Source of the DNA: JAUXFS01 sp963772635 | GTDB taxonomy: Bacteria; Pseudomonadota; Alphaproteobacteria; Rhodospirillales; Defluviicoccaceae | Length of the DNA: 64,000 bases | Direction: 5' to 3' | NCBI GenBank assembly: GCA_963772635.1 | Contig: CAVYYK010000018.1 | Location: forward strand, 1 to 64,000 | Made by a program: the position numbers and the translations under genes | The notes under the pieces: model-generated | What the model was told of the DNA's origin: nothing | Seen by the model: the letters and a program-made list of their open reading frames with translations, nothing else | The model's database searches: none | In this document: positions 50,192 through 58,992 of the stretch, one piece after another | Layout: each line of letters opens with the position of its first letter | Numbering within the stretch: the first letter of the stretch is position 1

Positions 50192-51484
50192 ATGACCACA
50201 CTGTTCGAATCGCAGGCACCGCGGCCCCTTGCCGATCGATTGCGGCCGAACAGCCTGGACGAGGTGGTCGGCCAGGATCACCTTCTCGGTCCCGAAGGCC
50301 CGATCCGCCGGATGATCGCTTCCGGCAGGCTCAAATCGATGATCCTTTGGGGCCCTCCGGGGTCGGGAAAGACCACGATCGCCCGCTTGCTCGCCGAGCA
50401 CACCGACTTCGATTTCGCGCCACTTTCCGCCGTGTTCTCCGGCGTAGCCGACCTTCGCAAGGTGTTTGACAAAGCCCGTCTGAGCCGGGAGGCGGGGCGG
50501 GGGACGTTGCTGTTCATCGACGAGATTCACCGCTTCAATCGCGCCCAGCAGGATGGCTTCCTGCCCTATGTGGAGGACGGCACGGTGGTGCTGGTCGGCG
50601 CCACTACCGAGAACCCGTCGTTCGAGCTCAATCCGCCGCTGCTCTCGCGCTGTCGGGTGTTGGTCCTCAATCGCCTCGATGACGCCGCGCTGGAGCAGAT
50701 TCTGAAGCGCGGCGAGCACGATCTCGGTCGGACGATGCCCCTCGACGCCGATGCCCGCCCGGCGTTGCGCGCCATGGCCGACGGCGACGGGCGGTATCTG
50801 CTCAACCTGATCGAAACCCTTGCCGACCTGCCGAGCGAACCGCGGCTCGATCCGGCTGCCCTCGCCGAAGCGGTGCAGCGGCGGATGCCGGTCTACGACA
50901 AGGGCCAGGAGAGCCACTACAACCTGATCAGCGCGCTCCACAAGTCGCTGAGAGGCTCCGACACCGACGCCGCCCTCTACTGGTTCGCGCGAATGATCGT
51001 CGGCGGCGAGGATCCCCACTACATCGCCCGCCGGCTGGTCCGTTTCGCCGTCGAGGACGTCGGGCTCGCCGAACCGCAGGCGCTGGTCCAGGCGATCGCC
51101 GCGTGGGAGGCCTACGAGCGGCTGGGCTCGCCGGAGGGCGAGCTGGCGCTGGTCCAGTGCCTGATCTATCTGGGCTCCGCGCCCAAGTCCAACGCTGCCT
51201 ACCGGGCGCAGGGGGCGGCCAATCGGGCGGCGCGCGAGACCGGTTCGCTGATGCCGCCGATGCACATCCTCAATGCGCCGACCGGGATGATGAAGGATCT
51301 CGGTTACGGCAGGGGCTACGAGTACGACCACGACACCCCCGAAGGCTTTTCCGGCCAGAACTACTTCCCCGACGGCATGCCGCGCCGTCAGTTCTACCGG
51401 CCCGGAGACCGGGGTTTCGAACGGGACATCGCCAAGCGCCTGACCTATTGGGAGAAACTCCGTGGCGAAAAGGGCCGCGGCTGA
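50192..51484 (+). CDS. rarA: Replication-associated recombination protein RarA (MgsA)
   Basis: This 430-residue clamp-loader-like AAA+ ATPase acts at stalled replication forks. ADRLRPNSLDEVVGQDHLLG, Walker A GPPGSGKTT, Walker B LLFIDEIHRFN and sensor GATTENPSFELN are all present. The C-terminal MgsA/WHIP region includes HYNLISALHKSLRGSD and ALYWFARMIVGGEDPHYIARRLV. The start at 50192 follows a GGGAGG. Confidence 0.95.
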   Translation: MTTLFESQAPRPLADRLRPNSLDEVVGQDHLLGPEGPIRRMIASGRLKSMILWGPPGSGKTTIARLLAEHTDFDFAPLSAVFSGVADLRKVFDKARLSREAGRGTLLFIDEIHRFNRAQQDGFLPYVEDGTVVLVGATTENPSFELNPPLLSRCRVLVLNRLDDAALEQILKRGEHDLGRTMPLDADARPALRAMADGDGRYLLNLIETLADLPSEPRLDPAALAEAVQRRMPVYDKGQESHYNLISALHKSLRGSDTDAALYWFARMIVGGEDPHYIARRLVRFAVEDVGLAEPQALVQAIAAWEAYERLGSPEGELALVQCLIYLGSAPKSNAAYRAQGAANRAARETGSLMPPMHILNAPTGMMKDLGYGRGYEYDHDTPEGFSGQNYFPDGMPRRQFYRPGDRGFERDIAKRLTYWEKLRGEKGRG

Positions 51485-52463
51485 GATGGCCGGCGTCGAG
51501 ACGATCGCGGTCGCGCCGGACGAAGCCGGATTGAGGCTGGACCGCTGGTTTCGCCGTCACTATCCGCAAGTGACCCACGGACGCCTGGAGAAGTGGTTGC
51601 GGTCGGGCCAGATTCGTTTGGACGGACGGCGTGTCAAAGCCGGTGTCCGGCTGGAATCGGGCCAGATGATCCGGGTGCCGCCGCTGGGCGACGAGAAACC
51701 TCCGGCACTCCGCAAACGCCCATCCCCCGCTGTCCCGGACGGCGAGGCCAGGGCTCTGGAGGCGCGCGTCCTGCATCGCGACGACCATGTCCTGGTCATC
51801 GACAAGCCACCGGGCCTGGCGGTCCAGGGCGGCACCGGAACCCGCCGTCATCTGGATGCGATGCTCGACGCCCTCCGCTTCGGCGGGGAGCGGCCGCGGC
51901 TGGTCCATCGGCTGGACAAGGACACGTCGGGGGTGCTGGTCCTCGCCCGGACCGCCGCCGCTGCCGCAGCGCTCGCCCGCGCGTTCCGCTCCAGGGAGGT
52001 CCACAAGCTCTATTGGGCGGTGGTCGTCGGGGTGCCGCGGCCATCGTCGGGGAGGATCGATCTTCGGCTCGCCAAGAAGCTCGGGCGCCACGGGGAACGG
52101 ATGGAGCCGGATACCGAAGCCGGTCTCAGGGCGGTGACCGAGTTCAGGATCATCGAGCACGCCGGGCGTCGGGCGGCTTGGTTGCTGCTGGAGCCGCTCA
52201 CCGGGCGCACCCATCAGTTGCGAGTCCACTGCGCGGCCATAGGCACACCGATCCTCGGCGACGGCAAGTACGGAGGCGCGGAGGCCGTCCTCGACGGCGA
52301 CCAGATATCGAGAAGGCTCCATCTTCACGCCCGTTGGATCGAGATCCCCCATCCCGCCGGCGGTGTGCTGGCGGTCACCGCACCGTTGCCGGAGCACATG
52401 AAAGCGACTTGGCGTTTTCTCGGTTTCTCCGAGGAAGAAGGGGTTATTACCTGCGGCATCTGA
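51462..52463 (+). CDS. RluC/RluD-type 23S rRNA pseudouridine synthase
   Basis: This 333-residue RluA-family pseudouridine synthase has an N-terminal S4 RNA-binding domain (LRLDRWFRRHYPQVTHGRLEKWLRSGQIRLDGRRV). The catalytic aspartate motif is HRLDKDTSGVLVLAR, and GRTHQLRVHCAAIGTPILGDGKYGG is the C-terminal motif. Domain layout fits RluC (positions 955/2504/2580 of 23S rRNA in E. coli), but RluD cannot be excluded. The GTG at 51462 overlaps rarA by 23 bp and has GGGAG 7 bp upstream; an ATG at 51486 is the alternative. Confidence 0.9.
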   Translation: MAKRAAAEMAGVETIAVAPDEAGLRLDRWFRRHYPQVTHGRLEKWLRSGQIRLDGRRVKAGVRLESGQMIRVPPLGDEKPPALRKRPSPAVPDGEARALEARVLHRDDHVLVIDKPPGLAVQGGTGTRRHLDAMLDALRFGGERPRLVHRLDKDTSGVLVLARTAAAAAALARAFRSREVHKLYWAVVVGVPRPSSGRIDLRLAKKLGRHGERMEPDTEAGLRAVTEFRIIEHAGRRAAWLLLEPLTGRTHQLRVHCAAIGTPILGDGKYGGAEAVLDGDQISRRLHLHARWIEIPHPAGGVLAVTAPLPEHMKATWRFLGFSEEEGVITCGI

Positions 52464-52593
52464 TGTCGGTCGATGCCGGGCCTTATGGCGGCGAAGGTAA
52501 CTTTTGGACGAAATCCTGTTTATGAACACGCGACGGTTCGAGCTGCCGTTATACAGGGCGTCACGATGAGCCTTATCAGTGAGCTTTGGTATT

Positions 52594-53265
52594 ATGATCA
52601 AACTCTGCGTCTTCGATTGCGATGGAACCCTGGTCGACAGCCAGCATTCGATCGTTGCCTGCATGGCCGCGGCGTTCGCCGCGCACGGTCTTGCCGAGCC
52701 CACCTCCGAGGCGGTGAGGCGTGTCGTCGGCCTGCCGCTGCAGGTGGCCGTGGCGGCTCTGTTGTCCGATGACGACGAACCCAGGTGTGAGCGGATCGCC
52801 GAGAGCTATCGGGAGACGTTCGCCGATCTACGAAGACGAGGCGGGCTGACGGAACCTCTGTATCCCGGCGTACTCGAAGGGTTGGCTGCGATCGAACGGG
52901 CGGGATGGCTTCTCGGCATGGCGACGGGGAAGTCGCACCGGGGAGCGCTGGCGACCCTCGCCGGGCACGGTCTCCACCAACAATTCGTCACCCTGCAGAC
53001 CCCCGACAATGCCGTCGGCAAGCCCGCGCCCGACATGATGCTGCGGGCGATGGCGGAGACCGGAGCCGGGCCGGACGCCACGGTGATGATCGGCGATACG
53101 TCCTACGATATCCTGATGGCGCGCAGCGCCGGCACCCTCGCCGTCGGCGTCGCCTGGGGCTATCACGACGAGGACGAGTTGTGGTCCTCGGGCGCCCACG
53201 TTGTCGTCCACTCGTTTGCCGACCTGCCGGCGGTGGTCGAACGGTTGCTGGAGACAAATCGATGA
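52594..53265 (+). CDS. HAD-superfamily hydrolase, phosphoglycolate-phosphatase-like
   Basis: This 223-residue subfamily IA HAD phosphatase has motif I DCDGTLVDSQ, motif II around MATGKS, motif III K in VGKPAPDMM, and motif IV GDTSYDILMARSAG. Its small alpha-helical cap fits Gph/PPaX-like enzymes, but the substrate is unknown. The ATG at 52594 begins the conserved strand; an in-frame GTG lies at 52579. It is probably cotranscribed with the ATP12 gene 12 bp after it. Confidence 0.9.
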   Translation: MIKLCVFDCDGTLVDSQHSIVACMAAAFAAHGLAEPTSEAVRRVVGLPLQVAVAALLSDDDEPRCERIAESYRETFADLRRRGGLTEPLYPGVLEGLAAIERAGWLLGMATGKSHRGALATLAGHGLHQQFVTLQTPDNAVGKPAPDMMLRAMAETGAGPDATVMIGDTSYDILMARSAGTLAVGVAWGYHDEDELWSSGAHVVVHSFADLPAVVERLLETNR

Positions 53266-53277
53266 CCCGGGTGCGAC

Positions 53278-54018
53278 ATGGCCTTTACGGCTAAGCGCTT
53301 CTATCGCACCGCCGCGGCTGCCGTCTTTGAGAGCGGATACGCGGTCGTTCTCGACGGACGTCCGGTGAAAACGCCTCTCGGCAAGCCCTTGGTGGTATCG
53401 AGCGAGACCCTGGCCGAGGCCATGGCCGTGGAGTGGATGGCGCAGGAAGAGGTGATCCGGCCCCATACGATGCCGATTACCCAGCTAGCCGCCACCGTCA
53501 TCGACAAGGTCGGGCCGGCACGCCAGGCCGTCGTCGATCACCTCGCTTCCTTTGCCGCCACGGATCTCTTGTGTTACCGGGCCGAGCAACCTGCCGACCT
53601 GACGGCCCTTCAACATGCCTCTTGGCAGCCGCTGCTGGATTGGGCGGCGGATACCTGGGGGGTGCGCCTGAACGTGACCGCCGGAGTGATTCCGGTGGAT
53701 CAACCCCCTCACGCCATTGACGCCTTGAGATCGGCGGCGGAGAGTCTTGACGACGTGGAGTTGACGGCGTTGGCGAGTGTCGTCCAGCCTTCGGGCTCGC
53801 TGGTGGTGGGCCTGGCGCTGGTTCTCGGTCGGATCGACGCCGACGCCGCCTATGAGATCTCGCAGTTGGATGAAAGCTACCAGATCGGCCGCTGGGGAGA
53901 CGATGTCGAGGCCGCCGAGAGACGGCGGCGGCTCCGGGACGATATCCTAACTGCGGCGACATTCCTGGCGCTGGCGAAGGAAGAATTCGGGATGAACGGG
54001 TTACCGACAAGGCCGTGA
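53278..54018 (+). CDS. ATP12 family F1-ATPase assembly chaperone
   Basis: This 246-residue protein is of the ATP12 family, which binds the F1 alpha subunit during assembly in mitochondria. Bacterial members are essentially confined to alphaproteobacteria, which supports the taxonomic call. Family features are RFYRTA at the start, GYAVVLDGRPVKTPLGKPLVV, EWMAQEEVIRPHTMPITQLAATVID, DLLCYRA, and SLVVGLALVLGRIDADAAYEISQLDESYQIGRWGDD. Confidence 0.93.
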   Translation: MAFTAKRFYRTAAAAVFESGYAVVLDGRPVKTPLGKPLVVSSETLAEAMAVEWMAQEEVIRPHTMPITQLAATVIDKVGPARQAVVDHLASFAATDLLCYRAEQPADLTALQHASWQPLLDWAADTWGVRLNVTAGVIPVDQPPHAIDALRSAAESLDDVELTALASVVQPSGSLVVGLALVLGRIDADAAYEISQLDESYQIGRWGDDVEAAERRRRLRDDILTAATFLALAKEEFGMNGLPTRP

Positions 54019-54034
54019 CGGCGGCCCGGAACCG

Positions 54035-54328
54035 GTGAGCGGGCCAAGCGAGACGAAGGCGGTCGTTGTGCGGATCGAAGGCCGCGTCCAAGGGGTCTGG
54101 TACCGGGGCTGGGCCGTCTTCGAGGCGACGGGGCGGGGCCTTCGCGGCTGGGTCCGCAACCGTTCCGACGGCACCGTCGAGGCCCTTTTCGCCGGTTCCA
54201 AGGCGGATGTCGACGAGATGTTGGAAGCATGTTGGCAGGGGCCCCCGGCGGCCCGGGTGACCAAGGTCACCCCGCGGCCGGCCGACGATCCGGGCGAACC
54301 GGGGTTCCGTCCTTTGCCGACGAGGTGA
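54035..54328 (+). CDS. acyP: Acylphosphatase
   Basis: This 97-residue enzyme hydrolyses carboxyl-phosphate bonds. The signature is GRVQGVWYRGWA, with the catalytic arginine, then GLRGWVRNRSDGTVEALFAG with the catalytic asparagine. It begins at GTG, 16 bp after the ATP12 gene. Confidence 0.9.
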   Translation: MSGPSETKAVVVRIEGRVQGVWYRGWAVFEATGRGLRGWVRNRSDGTVEALFAGSKADVDEMLEACWQGPPAARVTKVTPRPADDPGEPGFRPLPTR

Positions 54329-54337
54329 CGGCGCAGA

Positions 54338-55267
54338 TCAGGCAGTTCGGGAAGGCGCTTCCCTCTCGGCCGCACCGCGCCAGACGCAAACCCGATCGCG
54401 TCCTTCGTTTTTTGCCTGATACAGGGCCTGGTCGGCGCGTTTGACGATTTCCTCCACGGTCGCGTCGGCGTCAACCTGAGCGACGCCGAACGAGCAGGTG
54501 GTCGAGAGCGTCAGGCCCTCGCGGACGGTTACGGACTTGGCGCGGAGTTCGCCGAGGACACGCTCCAGGATTCTGCAGGCAATGTCGGCGGGAGCGTCGG
54601 GCAGGCAGAGCAGAAATTCCTCGCCACCATACCGGTAGACCGTGTCATACGGGCGAAGCGTGGACAGGAAGCACTCGGCGACGGCGACCAGAACACGGTC
54701 TCCCACGGCGTGGCCATGGGTATCGTTGACAACCTTGAAGTGGTCGAGATCGGCAAGCGCGAAACAGCATGGTCGATCGGCGCGGAGCGCGCGTGCCCGT
54801 TCACGCTCCAACTCGCGGGACATGACCTGGCGGTTGTGAAGCCCGGTCAACGGATCGAGATCGGAAGATGCGCGCGCAAAAGCCTTCTCCAGTCGCCGCG
54901 TGTGGGTTACGAATGCGGCCGCGGTGTCCATGAAAGCGTCATAGTCCTTCCGCGGGACGGGCGTACCGGCTCGAGCCAGTTGGACCAGGGCGTGAGCGCG
55001 TTCGTGCATCTCCCGGTGCAGACCGGCGAGATCTCGGATCGCCGGCTGGTTGACCAGGCCCTTGTGCTGATTTCTGACGTACCATGCGCCGAACCGCCCC
55101 AGGTCGCCAGGGGCGTCGGACCACTCTCTGGCACCAGGGGCTTCCGCGCAGAGAAGAGCCCGATGCCACACCTTGAGCCAAACCATGTGATCATTCAGCG
55201 CCTGGTCCAACTCGACCAGGATCTCTCGGACGGTGACACTGCCGTGGTTTCCCGACGCCGCGCTCAT
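54338..55267 (-). CDS. Diguanylate cyclase with CZB-like N-terminal domain
   Basis: This 309-residue protein probably makes cyclic di-GMP. The GGDEF domain (about residues 145-305) has DLDHFKVVNDTHGHAVGD, active site YGGEEF, and the C-terminal RADQALYQAKNEGRDRV. The N-terminal part aligns by eye with the chemoreceptor zinc-binding domain of DgcZ: DHMVWLKVWH and LHREMHERAH supply three histidine ligands. The cysteine position (LGRFGAWY) carries glycine, so the zinc site would be incomplete. No RxxD inhibitory site lies directly before the GGEEF. It is followed in tandem by a paralogue at 55281. Confidence 0.88.
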   Translation of the reverse strand: MSAASGNHGSVTVREILVELDQALNDHMVWLKVWHRALLCAEAPGAREWSDAPGDLGRFGAWYVRNQHKGLVNQPAIRDLAGLHREMHERAHALVQLARAGTPVPRKDYDAFMDTAAAFVTHTRRLEKAFARASSDLDPLTGLHNRQVMSRELERERARALRADRPCCFALADLDHFKVVNDTHGHAVGDRVLVAVAECFLSTLRPYDTVYRYGGEEFLLCLPDAPADIACRILERVLGELRAKSVTVREGLTLSTTCSFGVAQVDADATVEEIVKRADQALYQAKNEGRDRVCVWRGAAEREAPSRTA

Positions 55268-55280
55268 GACCGACGGCCCA

Positions 55281-56330
55281 TCACCCTTCGACAGTCCACC
55301 CGCGCGTGTATCCGTAGGCTCGGTGGCGACGGCATGTCGCGGTCAATGGGATTTCGCACAACGGACATAGACGCAATTGCGGCCGTTGCGCTTGGCGGCA
55401 TAAAGAGCCGTGTCGGCCGTGTCCAAGGCCGAAATCGACACCCTGTTCCACGTCCAGCGGTGCCACTCCCGCGGAGACGGTCAATTTCACATTCTGGTCG
55501 TTCTTGACCGGTACGGACCAGCCGGCGACTTTCAGTCGCAGGCGTTCGACGATCGCCCACGCGGTTCGGGCGTCGGCGTTGGGCAGGCATAGAACGAACT
55601 CCTCGCCGCCGTACCTGAACACCTGGTCATAGGGCCGAATACTGGCGGCCAGCAGCGAGGCGACGCTTCGCAGGACGACGTCGCCGGCGGCGTGCCCGTA
55701 GGTATCGTTGACATCCTTGAAGAAGTCGAGGTCGAGAAGCGCGACGCAGCACGGCTGGCGATTGCGCGCCTGGCGTTCGCATTCGACCCGCAGCTTTCTC
55801 AGCATTGCTTGTCGGTTGCCGAGGCCGGTCAGCGGGTCGATGTTGGCGAGTCTGTTCCATGTGTCGTTCTGCAGTTGGCGTACGGCCGTGTTGAAGTCGA
55901 GAACCGTGTTCATGAACCGGCCGTATTCGATCGGTGGGATGACCCTCGTTCGTCGAGCCACATGGGCAATGTGATCGGCCTGTTTGCACATGGTTTTCAG
56001 CTTGCCACAGATGTCTCGAACCGCTGGATTCTGGTCGAGCACGGATTCCAGCGGCCCCTCGCACCACAGGGCGAACTCGGGAGAAGGCGGCGGAGCATCG
56101 GAATGATCTTCAGGATCGAGGCAGGCGAACAGGTGTACATGCCAATTCTTCAGCCATTCGGCTTGGGCGGCCATGATGTGCTCGAGTTCGTGAAGCGCCC
56201 GCAGGATATGTCCTGGCCGCTCGGCTCCCGCCAAGGCAGCGGGCAGATCATCCGCGGGCGCAGCAACGGTTTCCCAGTTTGCCGAGGCTATATCCGTAAT
56301 ATCGGAGTCCGGACGCTTCCGTACCGTCAA
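55281..56330 (-). CDS. Diguanylate cyclase paralogue, C-terminus frameshifted
   Basis: The GGDEF core is intact (DIDPLTGLGNR-like start, DLDFFKDVNDTYGHAAGDVV, active site YGGEEFVLCLP). After GVDFG, near 55425-55428, the frame shifts. One base removed restores LDTADTALYAAKRNGRNCVYV and a stop at 55343, exactly the conserved GGDEF ending. The present frame instead reads into unrelated Arg-rich codons down to 55281. The N-terminal CZB-like region has lost its zinc ligands (AAQAEWL, SPEFALW, MCKQAD). It may be a recent pseudogene, a sequencing error, or a functional variant with a changed tail. Confidence 0.75.
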   Translation of the reverse strand: MTVRKRPDSDITDIASANWETVAAPADDLPAALAGAERPGHILRALHELEHIMAAQAEWLKNWHVHLFACLDPEDHSDAPPPSPEFALWCEGPLESVLDQNPAVRDICGKLKTMCKQADHIAHVARRTRVIPPIEYGRFMNTVLDFNTAVRQLQNDTWNRLANIDPLTGLGNRQAMLRKLRVECERQARNRQPCCVALLDLDFFKDVNDTYGHAAGDVVLRSVASLLAASIRPYDQVFRYGGEEFVLCLPNADARTAWAIVERLRLKVAGWSVPVKNDQNVKLTVSAGVAPLDVEQGVDFGLGHGRHGSLCRQAQRPQLRLCPLCEIPLTATCRRHRAYGYTRGWTVEG

Positions 56331-56506
56331 ATCCTGATGCTCCCCGCCGAACTCACTATCCGGTCTGGGCTCGGATCACCAGCGTTGGTGCAAATGCCCG
56401 GAGACCCTCTTGGACAGAGCGAATGTTTCACGGTTCCTCAGCCCGATCAACCTTTCGTGGTTCACGTTGATCTTCGAGATTCCGTCCGGCCGGTCGGCGA
56501 CCTCCG

Positions 56507-57178
56507 TTATGTGGTGAACACCGGCCCGAAGGTATCGCGAAGAGCCGCGTCGACTTCGTCCATGCCTGCGGTGACACCAAGGGCGTGAAGTGATGTTACC
56601 CCGTGATCGGCGATACCGCACGGAACGATCCCGTCGAAATGAGAGAGCTTGGGGTTCACGTTGAGGGCGACACCGTGATAGGTGATCCATCGCCGAACGC
56701 GTACGCCGAGGGCGGCGATCTTCGCCTCCCGGCCGCCGTCGAGGTTCACCCAAATCCCGACGCGGCCGGCGCGGCATTGACCGCTGACGCCGAACCGAGC
56801 AAGGGTCGCGGTCAGCCAAGCCTCCAATGCCTGCACGTACGCACGAACATCCGGCCCACGCCGCCGGAGATCGAGCATCACGTAAGCGACCCTCTGCCCG
56901 GGACCATGGTAGGTGTAGCGACCGCCCCGGCCCGTCCGATAGACGGGAAAACGTTCCGCATCGAGCAACTCGTCGACGGCCGCGCTGGTGCCGGCGGTAT
57001 AGAGGGGGGGGTGTTCGAGCAGCCAGACGCATTCGGCGGCTTGGCCATTGCGAATCGCCTCGACACGTTGCTCCATGAAGTCGACGGCATCCGGATAGTC
57101 CACCGGCCTCTCGCTGATCAGCCATTCGACCGAATTCGGCAAGTCAGTACTAGGCGACTCGAGAGGACGCGTTTCCAA
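56507..57178 (-). CDS. lipB: Octanoyl transferase LipB
   Basis: This 223-residue enzyme transfers octanoyl groups from acyl carrier protein to lipoyl domains, the first step of lipoate synthesis. Motifs are EHPPLYTAGTSA, RTGRGGRYTYHGPGQRVAYVMLDLR, and KIAALGVRVRRWITYHGVALNVNPKL. The catalytic cysteine lies in VPCGIADHGVTSL and the conserved lysine in AKIAALG. It reads away from tRNA-Leu. Confidence 0.93.
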   Translation of the reverse strand: METRPLESPSTDLPNSVEWLISERPVDYPDAVDFMEQRVEAIRNGQAAECVWLLEHPPLYTAGTSAAVDELLDAERFPVYRTGRGGRYTYHGPGQRVAYVMLDLRRRGPDVRAYVQALEAWLTATLARFGVSGQCRAGRVGIWVNLDGGREAKIAALGVRVRRWITYHGVALNVNPKLSHFDGIVPCGIADHGVTSLHALGVTAGMDEVDAALRDTFGPVFTT

Positions 57179-57211
57179 TATCGTTCAGCTTCCCGCCTGG
57201 GTCTCGGGCGC

Positions 57212-57240
57212 TTGATCCATGACCGATGTTCTGATATGTC
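57212..57240 (+). promoter_or_regulatory. Probable tRNA-Leu promoter
   Basis: TTGATC (57212-57217), 17 bp, then TATGTC (57235-57240), with transcription expected near 57247, about 40 bp before the tRNA. The -10 is imperfect. The position in the lipB/tRNA divergent gap supports it. Confidence 0.5.
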
Positions 57241-57285
57241 CGCCTTTATCAATCGTTAGCATTTCGTGCTTTTGCAAGGCATTTT

Positions 57286-57372
57286 GCGGTCGTGGCGGAA
57301 CCGGTAGACGCGCAGCGTTGAGGGCGCTGTGGGGGAGACCCCGTGGAAGTTCGAGTCTTCTCGACCGCACCA
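57286..57372 (+). tRNA. tRNA-Leu(GAG)
   Basis: This is an 87-nt class II tRNA. Acceptor GCGGTCG pairs with CGACCGC, and CCA is encoded. Anticodon stem CAGCG/CGCTG with loop TTGAGGG gives anticodon GAG (reads CUC/CUU). A long variable arm (TGGGGGAGACCCCG) and T-loop TTCGAGT follow. It stands alone and is followed at once by a terminator. Confidence 0.95.
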
Positions 57373-57381
57373 AATCCTTTG

Positions 57382-57413
57382 TGAGGCCCGCTGCAAACCG
57401 GGCCTCAAATTTT
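57382..57413 (+). terminator. Rho-independent terminator of tRNA-Leu
   Basis: TGAGGCCCG (57382-57390) and CGGGCCTCA (57399-57407) form a perfect 9-bp stem with an 8-nt loop, followed by AATTTT. It lies 10 bp after the tRNA. Confidence 0.85.
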
Positions 57414-57507
57414 ATCCGAGTACCGATACATCCGGAAATGGATACCCGAGAGTGATCGGGTAACCGATGCGGTGAGAGCCGATCCAAACGACAGGAGGGT
57501 GTTCAGG

Positions 57508-58923
57508 GTGACCGAACCCGGGCACGAAACCGAGATCGAACGGGATGAAGCGGCGCGGTCACGCGACGTCTATGGGCTCGATTCGGATCTGGTAGAGGCC
57601 GTCGAGGAGGCCCTCGACCGCGGCGACGGCGAAAGCGTCCGTGCGCTGATCGAGCCGCTTCATGACGCCGACATCGCCGACCTGCTTCAGAGTTTGGACG
57701 CCGACGAACGCCGTGAATTCGTCGGCATGATTCGTGCCGAGTTTCGTCCTGGCATCCTGGTCGAGCTGGACGAGAGGGTCCGCGACGAAGTCGTGGATCA
57801 ACTGGGGCCCGTCGAAACCGCGGCTGCGGTTGCCGAACTGGATACCGACGACGCCCTGGATGTCATCGCCGAGCTGGACGAGGAAGAGCAGCAACAAATC
57901 CTCGAGGCGATCCCGGCGGCCGACCGCACCCTGATCGAGCAGGGGCTCGCCTATCCGGAGGATAGCGCCGGCCGGCTGATGCAGCGGGAACTGGTGGCGG
58001 TTCCGTCGTTCTGGACGGTCGGCGACACCATCGACCATCTTCGCAAGAGCGCCGACGAGTCACCCGACGATCTGCCGAGCGACTTTTACGACATCTTCGT
58101 CGTCGATCCCGGTCACCGACCCGTCGGCGCCATCCCGCTCAGCCACCTGTTGCGCGCCCGCAGGCCGGTGCCGCTCACCGATCTGATGGCGACCGAGATG
58201 AAGGTGATCGGCGCCAACACCGATCAGGAGGAAGTGGCGTTTCTGTTCCGCCAGCGGGACCTGACGTCCGCTCCCGTGGTCGACGACGGCGGCAGGCTGG
58301 TCGGGGTGATCACCATCGATGACGTCGTCGACGTGATCGACGAGGAACTCGAGGACGACATGATGCGCCTCGGCGGCGTCAGGGAAGACGACCTTTACAG
58401 TGCCGCCATGGAAACCGCGCGTTCCCGCTTCGGCTGGTTGCTGGTCAACCTGGGAACGGCAATTCTTGCTTCACTTGTCATCGGTGCTTTCGACGCCACG
58501 ATCGAGCAAATGGTGGCGCTGGCGGTGCTGATGCCGATCGTTGCTTCGATGGGCGGCAACGCCGGCACCCAGACCCTGACCGTGGCGGTGCGCGCCCTGG
58601 CGACCAAGGAACTGACGGCCGGCAATGCCTTGCGGGTGATCGGCAAGGAGTTGATGGTCGGCGGCGTCAACGGTGTTCTGTTCGCCGTTATTGCCGCCGG
58701 CGTCGCTTGGTTTTGGTTCGGCAGTGGCGCCATCGCCGTTGTCCTCGGTCTGGCGATGATCATCAATCTGGTGGTCGCCGCCGTCGCCGGCGCGTCCATC
58801 CCGCTGATGCTGGAAAGGGTCCACGTCGACCCGGCGGTCGCCTCGGGTGTGTTTCTGACAACGATTACCGACGTGGTCGGTTTCTTCGCCTTTCTCGGGC
58901 TGGCTGCCTGGTTTTTGATGTGA
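57508..58923 (+). CDS. mgtE: Magnesium transporter MgtE
   Basis: This 471-residue protein has the MgtE layout: an N-terminal alpha-solenoid domain (about residues 20-150, DADIADLLQSLDADERREFVGMI), a CBS pair (about residues 160-285, including VPSFWTVGDTIDHLRKS and VDDGGRLVGVITIDDVVDVI), and five C-terminal membrane helices. Pore residues are in MPIVASMGGNAGTQTLTVAVRALA. The channel gates on cytosolic Mg2+. The GTG at 57508 is chosen because AGGAGG lies 9 bp upstream; a frame extends up to 57472. Confidence 0.94.
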   Translation: MTEPGHETEIERDEAARSRDVYGLDSDLVEAVEEALDRGDGESVRALIEPLHDADIADLLQSLDADERREFVGMIRAEFRPGILVELDERVRDEVVDQLGPVETAAAVAELDTDDALDVIAELDEEEQQQILEAIPAADRTLIEQGLAYPEDSAGRLMQRELVAVPSFWTVGDTIDHLRKSADESPDDLPSDFYDIFVVDPGHRPVGAIPLSHLLRARRPVPLTDLMATEMKVIGANTDQEEVAFLFRQRDLTSAPVVDDGGRLVGVITIDDVVDVIDEELEDDMMRLGGVREDDLYSAAMETARSRFGWLLVNLGTAILASLVIGAFDATIEQMVALAVLMPIVASMGGNAGTQTLTVAVRALATKELTAGNALRVIGKELMVGGVNGVLFAVIAAGVAWFWFGSGAIAVVLGLAMIINLVVAAVAGASIPLMLERVHVDPAVASGVFLTTITDVVGFFAFLGLAAWFLM

Positions 58924-58963
58924 GCGTCCGCATTCGCGAGGCCCGGGGGAAGGCGCTTTACCT

Positions 58964-58977
58964 TGACGTAAACGTCA
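58964..58977. promoter_or_regulatory. MerR-family operator palindrome
   Basis: TGACGT-AA-ACGTCA is a perfect 14-bp palindrome, 15 bp before the ATG of the MerR gene and preceded by CTT. It resembles the TTGACGTwwACGTCAA-type boxes I recall for LiuR-type MerR regulators of branched-chain amino acid and fatty acid degradation. It probably serves as an autoregulatory site. Confidence 0.6.
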
Positions 58978-58992
58978 CGTAGGCTTTTCGCC

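Noticed and set aside
56376..57125. A 249-codon minus-strand frame over lipB
   Set aside because: It overlaps lipB in another frame and lacks any domain. LipB has all its motifs.
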